Shown here piece by piece: positions 1 through 7,054 of a stretch of DNA of 9,221 bases (position 1 is its first letter; every line of letters starts with the position of its first letter). The notes under the pieces are model-generated. The model had not been told where the DNA came from, made no database searches, and saw nothing but the letters and a program-made list of their open reading frames with translations. A program made the translations under genes and the position numbers. Location: assembly GCF_014672695.1 (NCBI RefSeq), contig NZ_CP053923.1:4073340-4082560 (forward strand). Direction: 5' to 3'. This DNA comes from Defluviicoccus vanus. Lineage in GTDB: Bacteria > Pseudomonadota > Alphaproteobacteria > Rhodospirillales > Defluviicoccaceae.

Positions 1-192
1 ATCGCAACTTCCGGTCGACGTGTAGCCAGGATCAAAAGTGAAATAGCCGGTGTCCTGATACAGACGGCGAATATCGATAACATCAGGACCGGTAGAACCA
101 CTTAACAGGGGATACTCGAAACACTTCCCGCTGACGTTATCGATGAGAGTTACCGTTCGCTTACCAGCCTGTGGGTTCAAAGCTTCATTCAT
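1..192 (-). CDS. gltA: Citrate synthase, N-terminal 64 residues (partial, runs off left edge)
   Basis: Citrate synthase condenses oxaloacetate and acetyl-CoA to citrate, the entry step of the TCA cycle in the cytoplasm. Only the first 64 codons lie in the window; the frame is open to base 1. The translation begins MNEALNPQAG and contains SGSTGPDVIDIRRLY and FDPGYTSTGSC, the typical N-terminal block of bacterial hexameric (type II) citrate synthases. The ATG at 192-190 is supported by AGAGGA (206-201) 8 nt upstream. The gene lies 91 nt downstream of gltX on the same strand, an order I recall as common in alphaproteobacteria, so co-transcription is possible. I see no convincing terminator or promoter in the 91-nt gap. 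Catalytic residues lie outside the window. Confidence 0.93.
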   Translation of the reverse strand, partial: MNEALNPQAGKRTVTLIDNVSGKCFEYPLLSGSTGPDVIDIRRLYQDTGYFTFDPGYTSTGSCD

Positions 193-283
193 CTCTATTA
201 TCCTCTGCACAATCCTACACTGGCCGGCGTTTTCACCGATGCCCTGCTGGTTTACAGTTGTATGCAGTCCCGTGTAGTACGCC

Positions 284-1711
284 TCACGCCTGAAGCTTGC
301 CCTCCGCAGACGCGACCACGGCACCAATTCGCCCCAGAGTTTCCTCCGGGCCAAGCACTTCCATGACTTCGAATATCGGCGGAGACACCGTCGAACCGGT
401 AAGCGCAGCACGCAGCGGCTGCGCTACATCCTTCAATTTGAGCGGCGGATGGGCGCTGGCAAAGGCGCGGACGACGCCTTCGAGTTCGGAACTCGTCCAT
501 GCGCTCTGGCTACGGAGAATTTCACCCAACGTGGAAAGATTTGCCACCGCCGATTGGGCGAGGAAACGCGCCGCATCAGCCGTGAAATCCAAAGGCGGGT
601 CCATCGCATAAAACATGGCGTTATCAGCCAGTTCGACGATCGTCTTCGCTCGCTCTTTCAAACCGGGTAATCCCTTGCGGATACGTTCGTCGGCCTTGGG
701 AGAGAGCCGCCCGTCCAATCGCTGCTGCAGCCGTTGCAAGACCGAATCGGCGAGTGTCCGTTCATCGGTCAAACGAATATAGTGAGCATTCAGGCTCGTC
801 AACTTGGCAAGGTCGAATCGGGCGGCGGAGCGGCCGACCGCATCGAGATCGAACCAGGCAATCGCCTCGTCACGGCTGATGATTTCATCGTCGCCATGGC
901 TCCACCCGAGCCGCAGCAGATAGTTGCAGAGCGCTTCGGGAAGAAAGCCCATGTCGCGATAGGCATCGACACCGAGCGCCCCGTGCCGCTTCGACAGCTT
1001 CGCCCCATCACCGCCATGGATCAGCGGAATGTGGGCGAACAGCGGCTGCGGCCAGCCGAGAGCGGCGTAAATCTGGTGTTGGCGAAAGGCATTGGTCAGA
1101 TGGTCGTCCCCGCGAATGACGTGGGTAACGTGCATATCGTGATCGTCGACCACCACTGCCAGCATATAGGTGGGCGTTCCGTCGGCCCGCAGCAGGATCA
1201 TGTCGTCCAACTGGACGTTGTCCACGCTGACCGGGCCCTGCACCAGGTCGTCGATTACGGTTGCGCCACTTTGCGGTGCCCGGAGGCGAACCACCGGGTC
1301 GATCCCCTCCGGCGCGGTGGCCGGATCACGGTCGCGCCAGCGGCCGTCATAGCGGACCGGCCGTCCGGCCGCGCGCGCCTTTTCGCGCATCTCCGTCAGT
1401 TCTTCGGGGGTGGCAAAACAGCGATAAGCCATCCCGCGGTCAAGTAACTCACGGACAACGGCGGCGTGGCGATCCGCCCGCTGTGATTGAAATACCGGCG
1501 CCTCATCCCAGGTCAGACCAAGCCATTGCAGTCCGTCGAAGATGGCGGCGATGGCCGCATCGGTGGAGCGCAGCCGATCGGTGTCCTCAACGCGCAACAA
1601 AAACCGGCCGCCATGGTGGCGGGCAAACAGCCAGTTGAAAAGCGCAGTCCGGGCACCGCCGATATGTAGAAAGCCGGTGGGAGAGGGGGCGAAGCGAGTA
1701 ACGACCGTCAT
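284..1711 (-). CDS. gltX: Glutamyl-tRNA synthetase
   Basis: Class I aminoacyl-tRNA synthetase that charges tRNA-Glu (and in many alphaproteobacteria also tRNA-Gln, for later amidation) with glutamate. The 475-aa length is normal for the family. The HIGH-type motif is HIGG at residues 16-19 inside FAPSPTGFLHIGGARTALFN. The KMSKS-type motif is KLSKR at residues 238-242, followed by HGA. The Rossmann-fold segment VTHVIRGDDHLTNAFRQ lies near residues 195-211, and the C-terminal third is the helical anticodon-binding region. The Cys-rich zinc site of E. coli GluRS is degenerate here: C98 in YRCFAT remains, but the later position reads YDGRWRD. This resembles other alphaproteobacterial enzymes. The start at 1711 gives the usual MTVVTRFAPSPTG opening, although no strong Shine-Dalgarno precedes it. 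gltA follows on the same strand. Confidence 0.97.
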   Translation of the reverse strand: MTVVTRFAPSPTGFLHIGGARTALFNWLFARHHGGRFLLRVEDTDRLRSTDAAIAAIFDGLQWLGLTWDEAPVFQSQRADRHAAVVRELLDRGMAYRCFATPEELTEMREKARAAGRPVRYDGRWRDRDPATAPEGIDPVVRLRAPQSGATVIDDLVQGPVSVDNVQLDDMILLRADGTPTYMLAVVVDDHDMHVTHVIRGDDHLTNAFRQHQIYAALGWPQPLFAHIPLIHGGDGAKLSKRHGALGVDAYRDMGFLPEALCNYLLRLGWSHGDDEIISRDEAIAWFDLDAVGRSAARFDLAKLTSLNAHYIRLTDERTLADSVLQRLQQRLDGRLSPKADERIRKGLPGLKERAKTIVELADNAMFYAMDPPLDFTADAARFLAQSAVANLSTLGEILRSQSAWTSSELEGVVRAFASAHPPLKLKDVAQPLRAALTGSTVSPPIFEVMEVLGPEETLGRIGAVVASAEGKLQA

Positions 1712-1770
1712 AAGCTCATCAAGGCGGGCAACCGCGAAGTGATTTAAACCGACTTCCTTCTAGCACATCT

Positions 1771-1822
1771 GTTCAGAAGCGCCAGCCGCATCGACGTATC
1801 CGCTCGCTGGCGTTCAGAGGCG
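1771..1822. repeat. Short direct and inverted repeats in the gltX / yjbQ divergent intergenic region
   Basis: The 240-bp gap between gltX and the YjbQ-like gene (1712-1951) contains GTTCAGAAGCG (1771-1781) repeated as GTTCAGAGGCG (1812-1822), 10 of 11 bases identical. Inside this pair, CGCCAGC (1780-1786) and GCTGGCG (1806-1812) form a 7-bp inverted repeat with a 19-nt loop. Because the site lies between two divergent genes it could be a regulator-binding site, but in GC-rich DNA such short repeats can occur by chance. I see no clear promoter boxes attached to it. Confidence 0.25.
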
Positions 1823-1951
1823 TCAGCTGTGAAAACGGCTTTGCCCCGTAGCAGACGTCTTTCGATGCCGATCGTTTGTCGTCACAATGGGTTGAGCATT
1901 GTGTTGATACGGCCGATGCCACAGTGTCGGCGCTTTGCAGGTAGGGATGCC

Positions 1952-2386
1952 ATGGCCGGAGAGACAATCGTTCACTGCGATGCGTTCGACATTTCCCTCG
2001 CCATGGGGCCCGCTGTCGCCGACGTCACGACACCGCTTGCGGCGATCGTTGCCGCCGCACAGGTCCGCGACGGCAGCGCCCAACTTGCGGCGGTGGGCTC
2101 AACCGCGTCGTTGACGACGATAGAATTCGAGCCAGGCGCGGTTGAAGACTTGAAGCGGGCGATCATGCGCCTTGCCCCGGCCGATATGGAATACAAGCAC
2201 GAACTCATGTGGCACGACGGAAACGGTCACAGCCATGTTCAGGCGGCTCTGCTCGGCCCGTCGCTGATCGTCCCGATCCGCGCAGGGCGGATGCGACTTG
2301 GCACCTGGCAGCAAGTCGTCGTCATCAACCACGATAACCGGCCACGTCGTCGGACAATCGAAGTTACGGTCATCGGCTGCCGCTGA
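1952..2386 (+). CDS. UPF0047 / YjbQ family protein (putative secondary thiamine-phosphate synthase)
   Basis: A 144-aa member of the UPF0047 family, whose E. coli member YjbQ has been reported to have weak thiamine-phosphate synthase activity; the main cellular role is unsettled. The family signature is clear: GSTASLTTIEFEPGAVEDL in the middle, then YKHELMWHDGNGHSH carrying the conserved His/Asp residues, then LLGPSLIVPI and the C-terminal block RLGTWQQVVVINHDNRPRRR. The length fits the usual 130-145 aa. The frame is open upstream to an ATG at 1829, but those 41 codons are Arg/Cys-rich and not family-like. The ATG at 1952 gives the normal start MAGETIVHCDAFDISL and has AGG (1939-1941) about 10 nt upstream. 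It is divergent from gltX and appears to be a single-gene unit. Confidence 0.9.
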   Translation: MAGETIVHCDAFDISLAMGPAVADVTTPLAAIVAAAQVRDGSAQLAAVGSTASLTTIEFEPGAVEDLKRAIMRLAPADMEYKHELMWHDGNGHSHVQAALLGPSLIVPIRAGRMRLGTWQQVVVINHDNRPRRRTIEVTVIGCR

Positions 2387-2829
2387 CCCGAACGGATAAA
2401 TAATCGCCTGACCGTGAGCAAAGATTGATGATGGAAAGGTTCCCCCGCGTGGAACGAGTTCCGTCAGTAGACGTTCTTCGCTGCCGGCCAAGTGGCCACG
2501 CCAATCGATAGGCGACTTCAGCCTGAGGCATCAAGCAAGGCACGCAATGCCAGCATCAGGCAACTGGTGTTACACGCGTGTTAGCGCATGCGAAGTTCGA
2601 AGCAGCGTTCAAAAGATGAAAATGATTACCAACATCATCAGAAAATTACCCACTTAAACTGGTGGCAAATATACGCTACACTAGTCTTGTTCGGGATATC
2701 TGCCTCGGACTGGCCATCTGGGAGGGCCAATACCCCTGCCGATCTGAGCGATCGAAAAAGATTAAGAGGTTGTGCGGAGGCGTCTGCAAAAAAATGCTCT
2801 ACCTGCCGAATAACGGCTACAAGGTTTAT
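2387..2829. other. Gene-poor stretch of about 440 bp, partly AT-rich
   Basis: No reading frame here looks like a real protein on either strand; the open frames that exist lack family motifs and third-position GC bias. The part from about 2590 to 2700 is clearly more AT-rich than its surroundings and probably holds the promoter of the small gene downstream. A 10-bp palindrome ACACGCGTGT sits at 2572-2581. A GGAGG at 2776-2780 lies upstream of an alternative ATG (2794) for the next gene. No RNA gene could be recognised. Confidence 0.5.
2654..2682 (+). promoter_or_regulatory. Possible sigma70-like promoter upstream of the 66-aa gene
   Basis: TTAAAC (2654-2659) and TACACT (2677-2682) are separated by 17 bp, inside the AT-rich part of the intergenic region. 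The match is modest (3 of 6 and 4 of 6 to the TTGACA/TATAAT consensus). If used, the transcript would carry a leader of roughly 140 nt before the ATG at 2830, or about 105 nt before the one at 2794. Confidence 0.3.
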
Positions 2830-3030
2830 ATGGTTGAGCTGTTCAACCAACAGGTCAGGAGCCTCGTCACCACGCGACGACGGCACTCGTTTTTTAACGA
2901 CCACTGGGCAGAGGTGCAGGTGCGCGACGTTGTCGCGCGCAGCGAAACTGAAGCGCGGGCCTTGATCGCCGAACGATTCCCGCCCGAAGACGGGTTTGTC
3001 GTCCAGGCAATCGTTCCCGAACGCTGCTGA
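2830..3030 (+). CDS. Small conserved-looking protein of unknown function (66 aa)
   Basis: I cannot assign a function or named family. The product reads MVELFNQQVRSLVTTRRRHS, continues with FFNDHWAEVQVRDVVARSE and ends FPPEDGFVVQAIVPERC. It has no signal peptide or membrane segment and looks like a compact alpha/beta cytoplasmic domain. The strongly GC-biased third codon positions (for example GAG CTG TTC AAC, GTG CGC GAC) support real coding, and this bias stops upstream of about 2800. Two starts are possible. The ATG at 2830 has AAGG (2821-2824) 5 nt upstream and was chosen. The ATG at 2794 would add 12 residues and has GGAGG 13 nt upstream, which is rather far. The gene stands alone between the YjbQ-like gene and the insertion-sequence locus. 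Confidence 0.6.
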   Translation: MVELFNQQVRSLVTTRRRHSFFNDHWAEVQVRDVVARSETEARALIAERFPPEDGFVVQAIVPERC

Positions 3031-3147
3031 TCTCGCGTCTGCCTGCGCTTCCGCAATTCTTGCGGTTGAAATTGTCACTGCCAACAAATCGTCAAGCAGG
3101 ACCCAGCGGGTTTGACGTGTCGCCTGTGCGTTGGCGGCGGCTGGGGA

Positions 3148-3171
3148 TTACGTGCAAAGCAGTGGTGCTAG
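3148..3171 (-). pseudogene. Last codons of the SGNH-hydrolase remnant, cut off by the IS
   Basis: Removing the IS (3172-4745) and one copy of the CTAG duplication joins the minus-strand frame ATT CTA (ending at 4746-4749) to GCA CCA CTG CTT TGC ACG TAA, which stops at 3150-3148. The rejoined C-terminus therefore reads AIKAILAPLLCT and stops, a natural length for an SGNH-hydrolase end. This supports both the assignment of the left flank and the exact IS boundary. Confidence 0.65.
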
Positions 3172-3186
3172 CAGCCTGTCGGACTT
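3172..3186 (+). repeat. Left terminal inverted repeat of the IS
   Basis: CAGCCTGTCGGACTT is the exact reverse complement of the sequence at 4731-4745. The flanking CTAG at 3168-3171 is matched by CTAG at 4746-4749. Confidence 0.92.
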
Positions 3187-3256
3187 AACGCGAGGCGGAG
3201 CTGTGGGTTATAGAATCCGGGCATGGATTCACGCCCCCGGCCCGGACCTCTTCGGC

Positions 3257-4619
3257 ATGAGCAACTTCCGCCCGATCGACCGCGACAGCGGATTTCTGAT
3301 GCCGCCGTCGGTGGACGAGTGGCTTCCGCAGCGGCACTTGGCGCGGTTCGTGGTGGAGGTGATCGCGGGGCTGGATCTGCGGCCGATGACCGGCAGCTAC
3401 CGTGGCTCTGGGGAAGCGTCCTACCACCCCAGCCTTCTGCTGGGCATTCTGATCTACGGCTACGCCACCGGGGTGTTCTCCAGCCGCAAGCTGGAGCGGG
3501 CGACCTATGACAGCGTGGCGTTCCGCTTCATCGCGGCGAACGATCATCCGGACCATGACACCATCGCCGCGTTCCGCCGACGCTTTCTGCCGCAGATCGA
3601 GAAGCTGTTCGTCCAGGTGCTGGTGCTCGCGCGCGAGATGGGCGTGCTGAAGCTGGGAACGGTCGGGCTCGACGGGACCAAGGTCCACGCCAATGCCAGC
3701 CGGCACAGCGCGCTGTCCTATGACCATGCGGGCAAGCTGGAGGCCCAACTGCAGGCCGAAGTGGCCGATCTCATGGCCAAGGCAGAAGCGGCGGACCAGG
3801 TGGACATCGCTGACGGCATGTCGATCCCCGACGAACTGGCGCGACGTGAGGAACGGTTGTCCAGGCTCGCCGAGGCCCGGGCGAAGATCGAGGCCCGCGC
3901 GAAGGAACGCTTCGAACGGGAGCAGGCAGACCATCAGGCGAAACTCGCAGCACGGGACGCCAAGGCAGCGGCCACCGGCAAGAAGCCCACGGGCCGTGAG
4001 CCGAAGCCGCCGGTGGCGACGCCGCTGCCCACGGATCAGATCAATCTGACCGACGAGGAAAGCCGCATCATGGCGGTGGCGGGCGGCGGTTTTGAGCAGT
4101 GCTACAATGCGCAGGCGGCGGTGGCGGCGGGCAGTCTGCTGGTGGTGGTCGCCGACGTGGTGCAGGCGCCCAACGACAAGCAGCAGCTTACACCCATGCT
4201 GGACAAGATCGGCACTCTGCCGGACGTGCTCGGCAGGCCGGACATGCTGTTGGCGGACAATGGCTACTTCAGCGAGGCGAATGTGCAGGCCTGTGTGGCC
4301 GGCGGGATCGAACCGCTGATCGCACTTGGTCGCGAGGCGCATCATCTCAGCCTGCAAGAGCGCTTCGCTGCGGCGCCACCGGCGCCCGAAGACCCCACCC
4401 CGGTTCAGGCGATGGCGTATCGGCTGCGCACGCCGCAGGGCCGCGCGCTCTACGCCCTGCGCAAGCAGACGCCCGAGCCAGTGTTTTGGCATCATCAAGT
4501 CCGTGCTGGGGTTCCGGCAGTTCCTGCTGCGCGGGCTCAATGCCGCCCGTGGCGAGTGGAGGCTTGTGACCATGGCATGGAACCTGAAGCGGATGTTCGC
4601 CCTCAGCCGCGCCGTCTAG
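3257..4619 (+). pseudogene. IS1182-like DDE transposase with a single-base frameshift
   Basis: Transposase of the IS element, which would cut and join DNA at the inverted repeats. The N-terminal part (MSNFRPIDRDSGFLMPPSVD, then SYHPSLLLGILIYGYATGVF and DTIAAFRRRF) is the usual N-terminal domain of IS1182/IS5-type transposases. The DDE triad is visible as D139 (GTVGLDGTKVHANAS), D334 (LLADNGYF) and E407 (KQTPEPVF). A charged Lys/Glu/Ala-rich insert, probably coiled coil, lies between the first two Asp residues. Right after E407 the frame breaks: TTTT at 4484-4487 has one T too many. Dropping it restores FGIIKSVLGFRQFLLRG and a 453-aa product ending at the TAG at 4617-4619. Read as is, translation continues in the wrong frame to 4678 (473 aa) with a Pro/Arg-rich tail. 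The start at 3257 was chosen because the family-like sequence begins there; the frame is open upstream to 3131, outside the IS. Confidence 0.85.
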
Positions 4620-4730
4620 CCTGCGCGGCCAGTTCCGCAGGCGCGCCAGCGCGACCGCACCGCCCAAAATGGCGCTGACAGAGGCGCCGACGCACCGATC
4701 CCTACGCAGGTCCGGCGACGCCCGAGACGC

Positions 4731-4745
4731 AAGTCCGACAGGCTG
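4731..4745 (-). repeat. Right terminal inverted repeat of the IS
   Basis: AAGTCCGACAGGCTG is the exact reverse complement of the left end at 3172-3186. It lies 111 bp after the frame-corrected transposase stop at 4617-4619. Confidence 0.92.
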
Positions 4746-4966
4746 CTAGAATGGCTTTAATCGCAAGCGCCAGCGCCAGACTCTGCGCCTCGGCTGGATC
4801 TCGATGCGTTCCATCCGCGGGACTGGTGGAGACGATCGCCGACGCATCAAGAAAGTGCGCGCCGCCCTTCCTGGCAACGACCACGTAGGCAGCGAAAAGC
4901 TCCCGGGAGGACCCTGCTTTCGGCGAACACCGTCCGTCCGCACAGCCCTCCTTCGATCACCCGCAC
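4746..4966 (-). pseudogene. SGNH/GDSL-hydrolase (arylesterase-type) remnant, internally deleted
   Basis: Two pieces of one SGNH-type esterase survive in different frames. Directly after the ABC-F stop codon, minus-strand codons from 4960 read VIEGGLCGRTVFAES, which resembles the VIEEGLNGRTTV block about 45 residues into these enzymes. From about 4918 a different frame reads SSRELFAAYVVVARKGGAHF and then LDASAIVSTSPADGTHRD, the C-terminal part carrying the catalytic Asp-x-x-His (DGTH). Missing are the N-terminal GDS block with the nucleophilic Ser and the whole middle with the oxyanion Gly and Asn blocks, so no active enzyme can be made. The gene lay directly downstream of the ABC-F gene, and its last codons are separated by the IS. 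Family assignment rests on these motifs alone. Confidence 0.7.
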
Positions 4967-6862
4967 TCAGTCACCTTGCGACAGCTCCGCTTCCGCCTCC
5001 TCGAAGGCCTGTTGCCGGCTGAACCATGTTTCTTCGGCGGTGGCGATCGATTTTTCGAGCTGAGCGTATTGCCGACGCAGGTCAGCCGCGCGTCGTCCAT
5101 CCCCCTGATAGAGTGCCGGATCGGCCAGGGCGTCGCGCATATTCGTCTTCTCCGCTTCCAGACGGGCGACCATTGCCTCGGCCTCAAGCACCTGACGCCG
5201 CAGCGGCGCCAAAGCGTTGCGCCGCTCGGCGCTCAGCCGTCGCGCCTCCTTTTTGCTCGGCGTGCCGCGGTCGTTGCCTGCCGGCTTCGCGGTCGCACTG
5301 CCGCTACCGGATGCACACAGTGTCCGGTATTCGTCCAGGTCGCCGTCGAAGGGAACGCTTCGCCCGCCGTCAACCAGCCACAGCCGGTCGGCGGTCAGCG
5401 CCAGGACGTGCGGATCGTGGCTGACGATGACGGTGGTGCCGGCAAAACCGTTCAGCGCCTGCACCAGCGCCTGACGCGAGAGGATATCGAGGTGATTGGT
5501 GGGTTCGTCCAGCAGCAGAATATGCGGGCGCTCGGCACTCATCAGCGCGAACAGCAGGCGCGCCTTTTCACCACCCGACAGGTTGGCGATTTTGGTTTCG
5601 GCGCGCTCCTGCGAAAAGCCAAACCGTCCGAGATGTGCGCGCAATTGTGTTTCGACGTCCCGCGGTCGCCGGCGCGACAGGGCAAGCACCGGATTGGCCT
5701 CCAGATCCAGTTCTTCCGCCTGATGCTGGGCAAAATAGCCGATGCGCAGTTTGCTCGACTTGCGGATTTCTCCCGCCAGCGGTGCAAGTCGGCCGGCGAG
5801 CAGCTTGAGCAGGGTCGATTTGCCGTTGCCGTTGGCACCAAGCAGGCCGATGCGATCGTCGGCGTCGAGCCGGAACGAGAGGTCGCGTAGCACCGGTCGG
5901 CCATCGTAACCGAGACTTACCGCTTCGGCGGAATATAGCGGCGACGCGAGTGGTTCCGGGTCGGGAAAGGCGAAGGTGATCGGCTCCTCCTCACGCAGTT
6001 CCGGAATGGGCTGCAGCCGGTCGAGCATCTTCAGGCGCGATTGCGCCTGGCGCGCCTTTGATGCCGTATAGCGGAATCGTTCGACGAAGCTGCGAATGTG
6101 CTGCCGCTGCGTCTCCTGGCGAACGCGGAGCTTGGCGTTCACCTCCGCCTGCATGCGGCGGACCTCCTCGAAGCGATCGTAGCCTCCCTGGTAGCGGGTC
6201 AGTTTGCCGCCTTCCAGATGCAGAATTTCGTCCACCGCCCGGTTCAGCAGTCCGCGGTCGTGGCTGACCAGGATCACGGTGCCGGGATAGTCGCGCAGAT
6301 AGTCCTCCAACCACAGCGCCGCCTCCAGATCGAGATGGTTGGTGGGTTCATCCAGCAGCAGCAGGTCCGGTTCGGTGAACAGCAGCCCCGCCAACGCCAC
6401 CCGCATCCGCCAGCCGCCGGAGAACTCGTCGCAGGCCCGTTGTTGCGCCGCCTCGTTAAAGCCGAGACCGGCGAGCAGGCGGGCGGCGCGTGCCTCGGCG
6501 GAATGTGCGTGTTTCTCCTGCAAGCGGAGGTGAATCTCGGCGATGCGATGCGGATCGGTGGCGATTTCTGCCTCGGCTTGCAGTTCAGCCAGTTCCCGGT
6601 CGGCGGCGAGCACCGTAGAGATCAGGTTCTGCGTTCCCGACGGTGCTTCCTGGCTGGTGATGCCGACTCGCCAGCGCCGAGGCACGTGGATGCGACCCTC
6701 GTGTGCTTCGAGGGAGCCATCGATCATCCGTAGCAGCGTCGTCTTGCCGCTGCCATTACGGCCGATCAGTCCGACGCGGTGGCCGGTGTTCACTGTCGCC
6801 TCAGCCTCGTCGAACAACACCCGCGGCCCGACGCGATAGGTCAGTTTTTCGATGCGTAGCAT
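4967..6862 (-). CDS. ABC-F family ATPase (YheS/Uup type)
   Basis: A soluble tandem ATPase of the ABC-F family; members bind the ribosome E site and act in translation or ribosome quality control, and have no membrane domain. The 631-aa length is typical. The first cassette has Walker A GRNGSGKT (34-41), signature FSGGWRMR (147-154) and Walker B DLLLLDE (166-172) followed by PTNHLD. The interdomain linker RYTASKARQAQSRLKMLDRL (264-283) is the conserved P-site tRNA-interaction region. The second cassette has GANGNGKST (342-350), LSGGEKAR (428-435) and ILLLDE (448-453). Residues about 535-631 are Lys/Arg/Glu-rich and probably form a C-terminal coiled coil, as in YheS and Uup. SGGWRMR in the first cassette favours YheS, but I cannot separate the subgroups firmly. 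No Shine-Dalgarno is evident before the ATG at 6862, but the start fits the family. It is divergent from the next gene. Confidence 0.93.
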   Translation of the reverse strand: MLRIEKLTYRVGPRVLFDEAEATVNTGHRVGLIGRNGSGKTTLLRMIDGSLEAHEGRIHVPRRWRVGITSQEAPSGTQNLISTVLAADRELAELQAEAEIATDPHRIAEIHLRLQEKHAHSAEARAARLLAGLGFNEAAQQRACDEFSGGWRMRVALAGLLFTEPDLLLLDEPTNHLDLEAALWLEDYLRDYPGTVILVSHDRGLLNRAVDEILHLEGGKLTRYQGGYDRFEEVRRMQAEVNAKLRVRQETQRQHIRSFVERFRYTASKARQAQSRLKMLDRLQPIPELREEEPITFAFPDPEPLASPLYSAEAVSLGYDGRPVLRDLSFRLDADDRIGLLGANGNGKSTLLKLLAGRLAPLAGEIRKSSKLRIGYFAQHQAEELDLEANPVLALSRRRPRDVETQLRAHLGRFGFSQERAETKIANLSGGEKARLLFALMSAERPHILLLDEPTNHLDILSRQALVQALNGFAGTTVIVSHDPHVLALTADRLWLVDGGRSVPFDGDLDEYRTLCASGSGSATAKPAGNDRGTPSKKEARRLSAERRNALAPLRRQVLEAEAMVARLEAEKTNMRDALADPALYQGDGRRAADLRRQYAQLEKSIATAEETWFSRQQAFEEAEAELSQGD

Positions 6863-7054
6863 GGGGGCGGGTTTACCACGCTCGGGCGGGAGCGGCGAGC
6901 ACTCGCGTGCGCAGCCCTGGGCCGCGACGAGATTCCCTCCCCGGTCAGGTTACGCTAGGGTAGGGAGGCCGGCGGCAGGACGACATGGCCGATCAGGCGC
7001 CTTTCCTCGGTTCGCAACTCAGGTATCGATCATGCAGCCATCCGTTCAGCCGGC

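Larger units (their letters stand above)
3172..4745 (+). mobile_element. IS1182-like insertion sequence, 1574 bp
   Basis: A complete-looking insertion sequence. Its ends are the perfect 15-bp inverted repeats CAGCCTGTCGGACTT (3172-3186) and AAGTCCGACAGGCTG (4731-4745). Each end is flanked by CTAG (3168-3171 and 4746-4749). CTAG is itself a palindrome, so the perfect symmetry extends to 19 bp, but reconstruction of the interrupted hydrolase frame favours CTAG as a 4-bp target duplication. The element carries a single transposase gene that fills most of its length, as in the IS1182 group of DDE elements. The inverted repeats are still identical, which suggests a fairly recent insertion, but the transposase has a frameshift. 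No passenger gene is present. Confidence 0.88.

Noticed and set aside
193..283. Possible separate gltA promoter or gltX terminator in the 91-nt gap
   Set aside because: No hairpin followed by T residues and no convincing -35/-10 pair at proper spacing could be found.
734..1447. A 237-codon plus-strand open frame
   Set aside because: It is antisense to gltX, whose motifs and length are unambiguous; the opposite frame has no recognisable domain.
2638..3087. A 149-codon minus-strand open frame covering the 66-aa gene
   Set aside because: Third-position GC bias favours the plus strand in 2830-3030, and the minus frame runs through the AT-rich leader without coding character.
3185..4573. A 462-codon open frame on the minus strand inside the IS
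   Set aside because: It lies antisense to the transposase, is rich in Arg, His and Leu, shows no family motif, and is a typical by-product of GC-rich coding DNA.
4976..5890. A 304-codon plus-strand open frame
   Set aside because: It is antisense to the second half of the ABC-F gene and has no recognisable motif.
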